Origin: an uncultured Oscillospiraceae bacterium
GTDB taxonomy: Bacteria > Bacillota > Clostridia > Oscillospirales > Oscillospiraceae
Direction of reading: 5' to 3'
DNA: 30,671 nucleotides
Assembly (NCBI GenBank): GCA_934589225.1
Contig: CAKTNS010000034.1
Span: 1 to 30,671, forward strand
Positions 28,725 to 30,671 of this stretch are shown here, piece by piece; position 1 is the first letter of the stretch, and every line of letters starts with the position of its first letter. The notes under the pieces were generated by a model. It searched no databases. It was given only the letters and a program-made list of their open reading frames with translations, and was not told the origin of the DNA. A program made the translations under genes and the position numbers.

Positions 28725-29216
28725 ATGGCCGGAAAAGAGCTGCGGCATATGAGCCGCGGAGAGCTGATCGATGTGATCTATGCCCTGAAAAAGCAGCAGG
28801 AAAAACTGGAAGCAGAGAATGAAGAGCTGCAGCGGCAGCTTTCCCAGCGGGAGCTGAAGCTCCAACAGGCCGGTTCCATTGCTGAGGCGGCCATGGCTTT
28901 AAACCAGGTGTTTGAAGTGGCCCAGCAGGCGGCAGACCAGTATCTGCAATCGGTGTATGCCAACTGCGGTGACGCGGAAATCATGGCCAAGGAAATCCTG
29001 GCCGATGCCAATGCCCGGGCCCAGGACACCCTGGAGGAGGCGCACCGTCAGTCCGAAGCAATGCTTTCCAAGGCCAAGGCGGAAAAAGACTGGACCCAGC
29101 AGGAATGCCAGGCCCTGCGGCAGAAAACCGAGGAGGAGACCAAAGCCCGGTGGGAAGCCTTTGAGCGCAGGGTAGGGGACCTGTTTATGAGCTACCAGAA
29201 CAATCAACCCAAGTAG
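28725..29216 (+). CDS. Coiled-coil cytosolic protein, function unknown
   Basis: A 163-aa protein without signal peptide or membrane helix. It starts MAGKELRHMSRGELIDVIYALKKQQEKLEAENEELQRQL, a short helical domain leading to a coiled coil, then an Ala/Gln-rich region (about 50-85) and a second charged coiled coil (about 85-150) with ILADANARAQDTLEEAHRQSEAM heptads. The arrangement recalls DivIVA/GpsB-like scaffolds but no diagnostic DivIVA N-terminal motif is seen. AAAGGGAG precedes the ATG. It ends at a strong terminator. I cannot name it more closely. Confidence 0.7.
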   Translation: MAGKELRHMSRGELIDVIYALKKQQEKLEAENEELQRQLSQRELKLQQAGSIAEAAMALNQVFEVAQQAADQYLQSVYANCGDAEIMAKEILADANARAQDTLEEAHRQSEAMLSKAKAEKDWTQQECQALRQKTEEETKARWEAFERRVGDLFMSYQNNQPK

Positions 29217-29247
29217 GGCTTCCTCTGTTCCTACATAAATAATAAAC

Positions 29248-29301
29248 CTGATACCGACCGAACGCAAAGGGATTTGCGAAGGAGCGGTATCAGTTTTTTT
29301 T
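29248..29301 (+). terminator. Terminator of the coiled-coil protein gene
   Basis: CTGATACCG (29248-29256) pairs with CGGTATCAG (29285-29293); an inner CGCAAA/TTTGCG hairpin sits in the loop. Eight T residues follow. The T tract touches the stop of the convergent 50-aa gene. Confidence 0.9.
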
Positions 29302-29452
29302 ACAGCAGTTCATAGGAGAAATTCTCAAACTTCACCTTGTCGCCGATCTGGGCATCTCCCAGAATGGCCAGGGCTACATGGGACTGGGTGCCGGTTGCGT
29401 CATACCGGACCACGGCGTAGTCCCCGTCAATGTCGATGACGGTACCGATCAT
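29300..29452 (-). CDS. Small 50-aa beta-rich protein, function unknown
   Basis: On the minus strand an ATG at 29452 opens a 50-codon frame beginning MIGTVIDIDGDYAVVRYD and ending KVKFENFSYELL. Alternating hydrophobic residues (GTVIDIDGDYAVVRYD, HVALAIL, GDKVKFENFSYEL) suggest a small beta-barrel of HypC/OB type; no function is recognised. GAAAGG lies 9 nt before this ATG, whereas an in-frame ATG three codons upstream directly abuts that site and is unlikely. The gene follows the pyruvate:ferredoxin oxidoreductase gene, and the terminator of that gene lies in its leader, so it is probably translated from read-through transcripts or an unseen promoter. Confidence 0.72.
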   Translation of the reverse strand: MIGTVIDIDGDYAVVRYDATGTQSHVALAILGDAQIGDKVKFENFSYELL

Positions 29453-29466
29453 CAAAATCATCCTTT

Positions 29467-29498
29467 CAAAAAACCCTCCCCCAAAAACTGGGGGAGGG
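29467..29498 (-). terminator. Terminator of the pyruvate:ferredoxin oxidoreductase gene
   Basis: On the minus strand a 9-bp CCCTCCCCC/GGGGGAGGG stem (29498-29490 with 29482-29474) is followed by TTTTTTG. The T tract ends 5 bp before the GAAAGG site of the 50-aa gene, so terminator and translation start share the same short leader. Confidence 0.88.
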
Positions 29499-29531
29499 CA
29501 GTTTCATTCAGGCAAAGTGGATGTCAGGAAC

Positions 29532-30671
29532 TTAGTCCTTGTACATCTCCACCAGCTTCAGCAGGTGCTCGTAACGCTCCTTAGCGGCAGCCTCGTTCTT
29601 AGCGAACAGGTCGGTAGCACGCTCGGGGAACTCACGGGTCAGACGGCTGTAACGAGCCTCGTTCATCAGGAACTCCTGATAGCCGCCCTTAGGAGCCTTG
29701 GAGTCCAGAGTGAACTTGCCGGTCTCCTTGGAGGGATCGAACCGGAACAGGTTCCAGTAGCCGCACTCAACAGCCTTCTTCATCTCAGCCTGGCAGTTGG
29801 TCATGCCGCCCTTGATGGAGTGCATCTCACAGGGAGCGTAACCGATAACCAGAGAAGGACCGTGGTAGGCCTCGGCCTCGGTGATGGCCTTCAGGGTCTG
29901 AGCCTGGTTGGCGCCCATGGCGACCTGAGCAACGTAAACGTAGCCGTAGCTCATAGCGATCTCGGACAGGGACTTCTTCTTGGTCTCCTTACCGGAAGCA
30001 GCGAACTGAGCAACCTGGCCGATGTTGGAAGCCTTGGAGGCCTGTCCACCGGTGTTGGAGTACACTTCGGTATCGAAGACGAAGACATTGACGTCCTTGT
30101 TGGAAGCCAGCACGTGGTCAACGCCGCCGAAGCCGATATCATAGGCCCAGCCGTCGCCGCCGAAGATCCACACGGACTTCTTGGACAGGTATTCCTTCTT
30201 GGACAGGATGTCCTTCACGGTGTCGCAACAAACATTGGCTTCCAGGTTGGCAACCAGAGCCTTGGTAGCTTCCTTGTTGGCAGCGCCGTCGTTGTAGGTG
30301 TCCAGCCAAGCCTGGCAAGCAGCCTTCCGAGCCTCGTCAGCGGTGTTCTCGATGACGGTGCGGACCTTGTTGGCCAGGGACTCGCGGATTACGGACTGAG
30401 CGGTGTACATACCCAGGCCGTGCTCGGCGTTGTCTTCGAACAGGGAGTTGGCCCAAGCGGGACCGTGGCCCTCTTCGTTAACAGTGTAGGGAGCGGTAGC
30501 AGCGGGACCACCCCAGATGGAGGAGCAGCCGGTGGCGTTGGAGATGTACATCCGGTCGCCGAACAGCTGGGTCACCAGACGGGCGTAAGAGGTCTCGGCA
30601 CAGCCGGCGCAGGAACCGGAGAACTCCAGCAGAGGCTTGTGGAACTGAGAACCCTTCACGGTGTTGTCCTG
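29532..30671 (-). CDS. Pyruvate:ferredoxin (flavodoxin) oxidoreductase, 3' part
   Basis: The visible 379 residues are the C-terminal part of a single-chain PFOR/NifJ enzyme (about 1170 aa); the gene continues off the right edge. It oxidises pyruvate with CoA to acetyl-CoA and CO2, reducing ferredoxin, in the cytosol of anaerobes. SGSCAGCAETSYARLVTQLFG holds cysteines of an Fe-S cluster, and GGDGWAYDIGFGGVDHVLAS with DTEVYSNTGGQASKAS is the thiamine-pyrophosphate site. The protein ends ERYEHLLKLVEMYKD as is usual. The codon choice is strongly biased, as for a highly expressed gene. A terminator follows. Confidence 0.96.
   Translation of the reverse strand, partial: QDNTVKGSQFHKPLLEFSGSCAGCAETSYARLVTQLFGDRMYISNATGCSSIWGGPAATAPYTVNEEGHGPAWANSLFEDNAEHGLGMYTAQSVIRESLANKVRTVIENTADEARKAACQAWLDTYNDGAANKEATKALVANLEANVCCDTVKDILSKKEYLSKKSVWIFGGDGWAYDIGFGGVDHVLASNKDVNVFVFDTEVYSNTGGQASKASNIGQVAQFAASGKETKKKSLSEIAMSYGYVYVAQVAMGANQAQTLKAITEAEAYHGPSLVIGYAPCEMHSIKGGMTNCQAEMKKAVECGYWNLFRFDPSKETGKFTLDSKAPKGGYQEFLMNEARYSRLTREFPERATDLFAKNEAAAKERYEHLLKLVEMYKD

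Noticed and set aside
1..30671. CRISPR arrays, IS elements, prophage or integrative element
   Set aside because: No regularly spaced repeats, transposase, integrase or phage structural gene could be recognised, and gene content is housekeeping-like throughout.

Overview
The window looks like chromosome of a spore-forming, obligately anaerobic Firmicute of the Clostridia, most likely Oscillospiraceae-like (moderately high GC, Clostridial cluster IV type). The signs are a SpoIIID sporulation regulator, a pyruvate:ferredoxin oxidoreductase, an FMN-riboswitch-controlled RibU, a dedicated ECF transporter, AGGAGG-type ribosome binding sites and TTGACA/TATAAT promoters. The taxon is inferred; no 16S gene is present. 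There is no CRISPR array, IS element or prophage.

Layout. 1-285: two tandem tRNA-Gly(GCC) units, the first cut by the window edge, each with its own terminator. 325-3950: a serine operon, apgM-serC-serA, behind a good promoter and a perfect 16-bp palindrome. 3951-6653 (minus): an aldo/keto reductase with ferredoxin-type clusters, ribU behind an FMN riboswitch, and a DUF4830-like membrane protein; a MITE/REP-like inverted repeat abuts ribU. 6724-8727: an RsuA-family pseudouridine synthase and a PucR/CdaR-type regulator. 8942-14438: a cell-wall operon, ftsE-ftsX, two tandem coiled-coil M23 endopeptidases and an S41 protease. 14448-16130 (minus): a phosphoglucomutase/phosphomannomutase. 16432-17067: a membrane-anchored XRE regulator.

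17113-24957 is the most interesting region. A DUF4430 (transcobalamin-C-like) lipoprotein gene stands divergent from a nine-gene, mostly overlapping operon: ecfT, an ecfA-ecfA fusion, an ECF S component, a TIM-barrel AP-endonuclease-2 superfamily protein that fits CbiR (cobamide remodelling), then cobT, cobU, cobS, a short second CobU-like protein and cobC. Together these read as a capture, import, lower-ligand removal and lower-ligand rebuilding pathway for cobamides (B12 family). No corrin-ring synthesis genes are present and no cobalamin riboswitch is visible in front of the operon.

24965-26440: tRNA-Leu(GAG), a GNAT acetyltransferase and rsmE. 26443-29301: rlmH (minus), a 49-aa conserved-looking small protein, spoIIID (minus, GTG start), a threonine-aldolase-family PLP enzyme and a coiled-coil protein. 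29300-30671 (minus): a 50-aa protein not normally picked up by length cutoffs, whose start region overlaps a terminator, and the 3' part of the pyruvate:ferredoxin oxidoreductase gene, which continues off the window.
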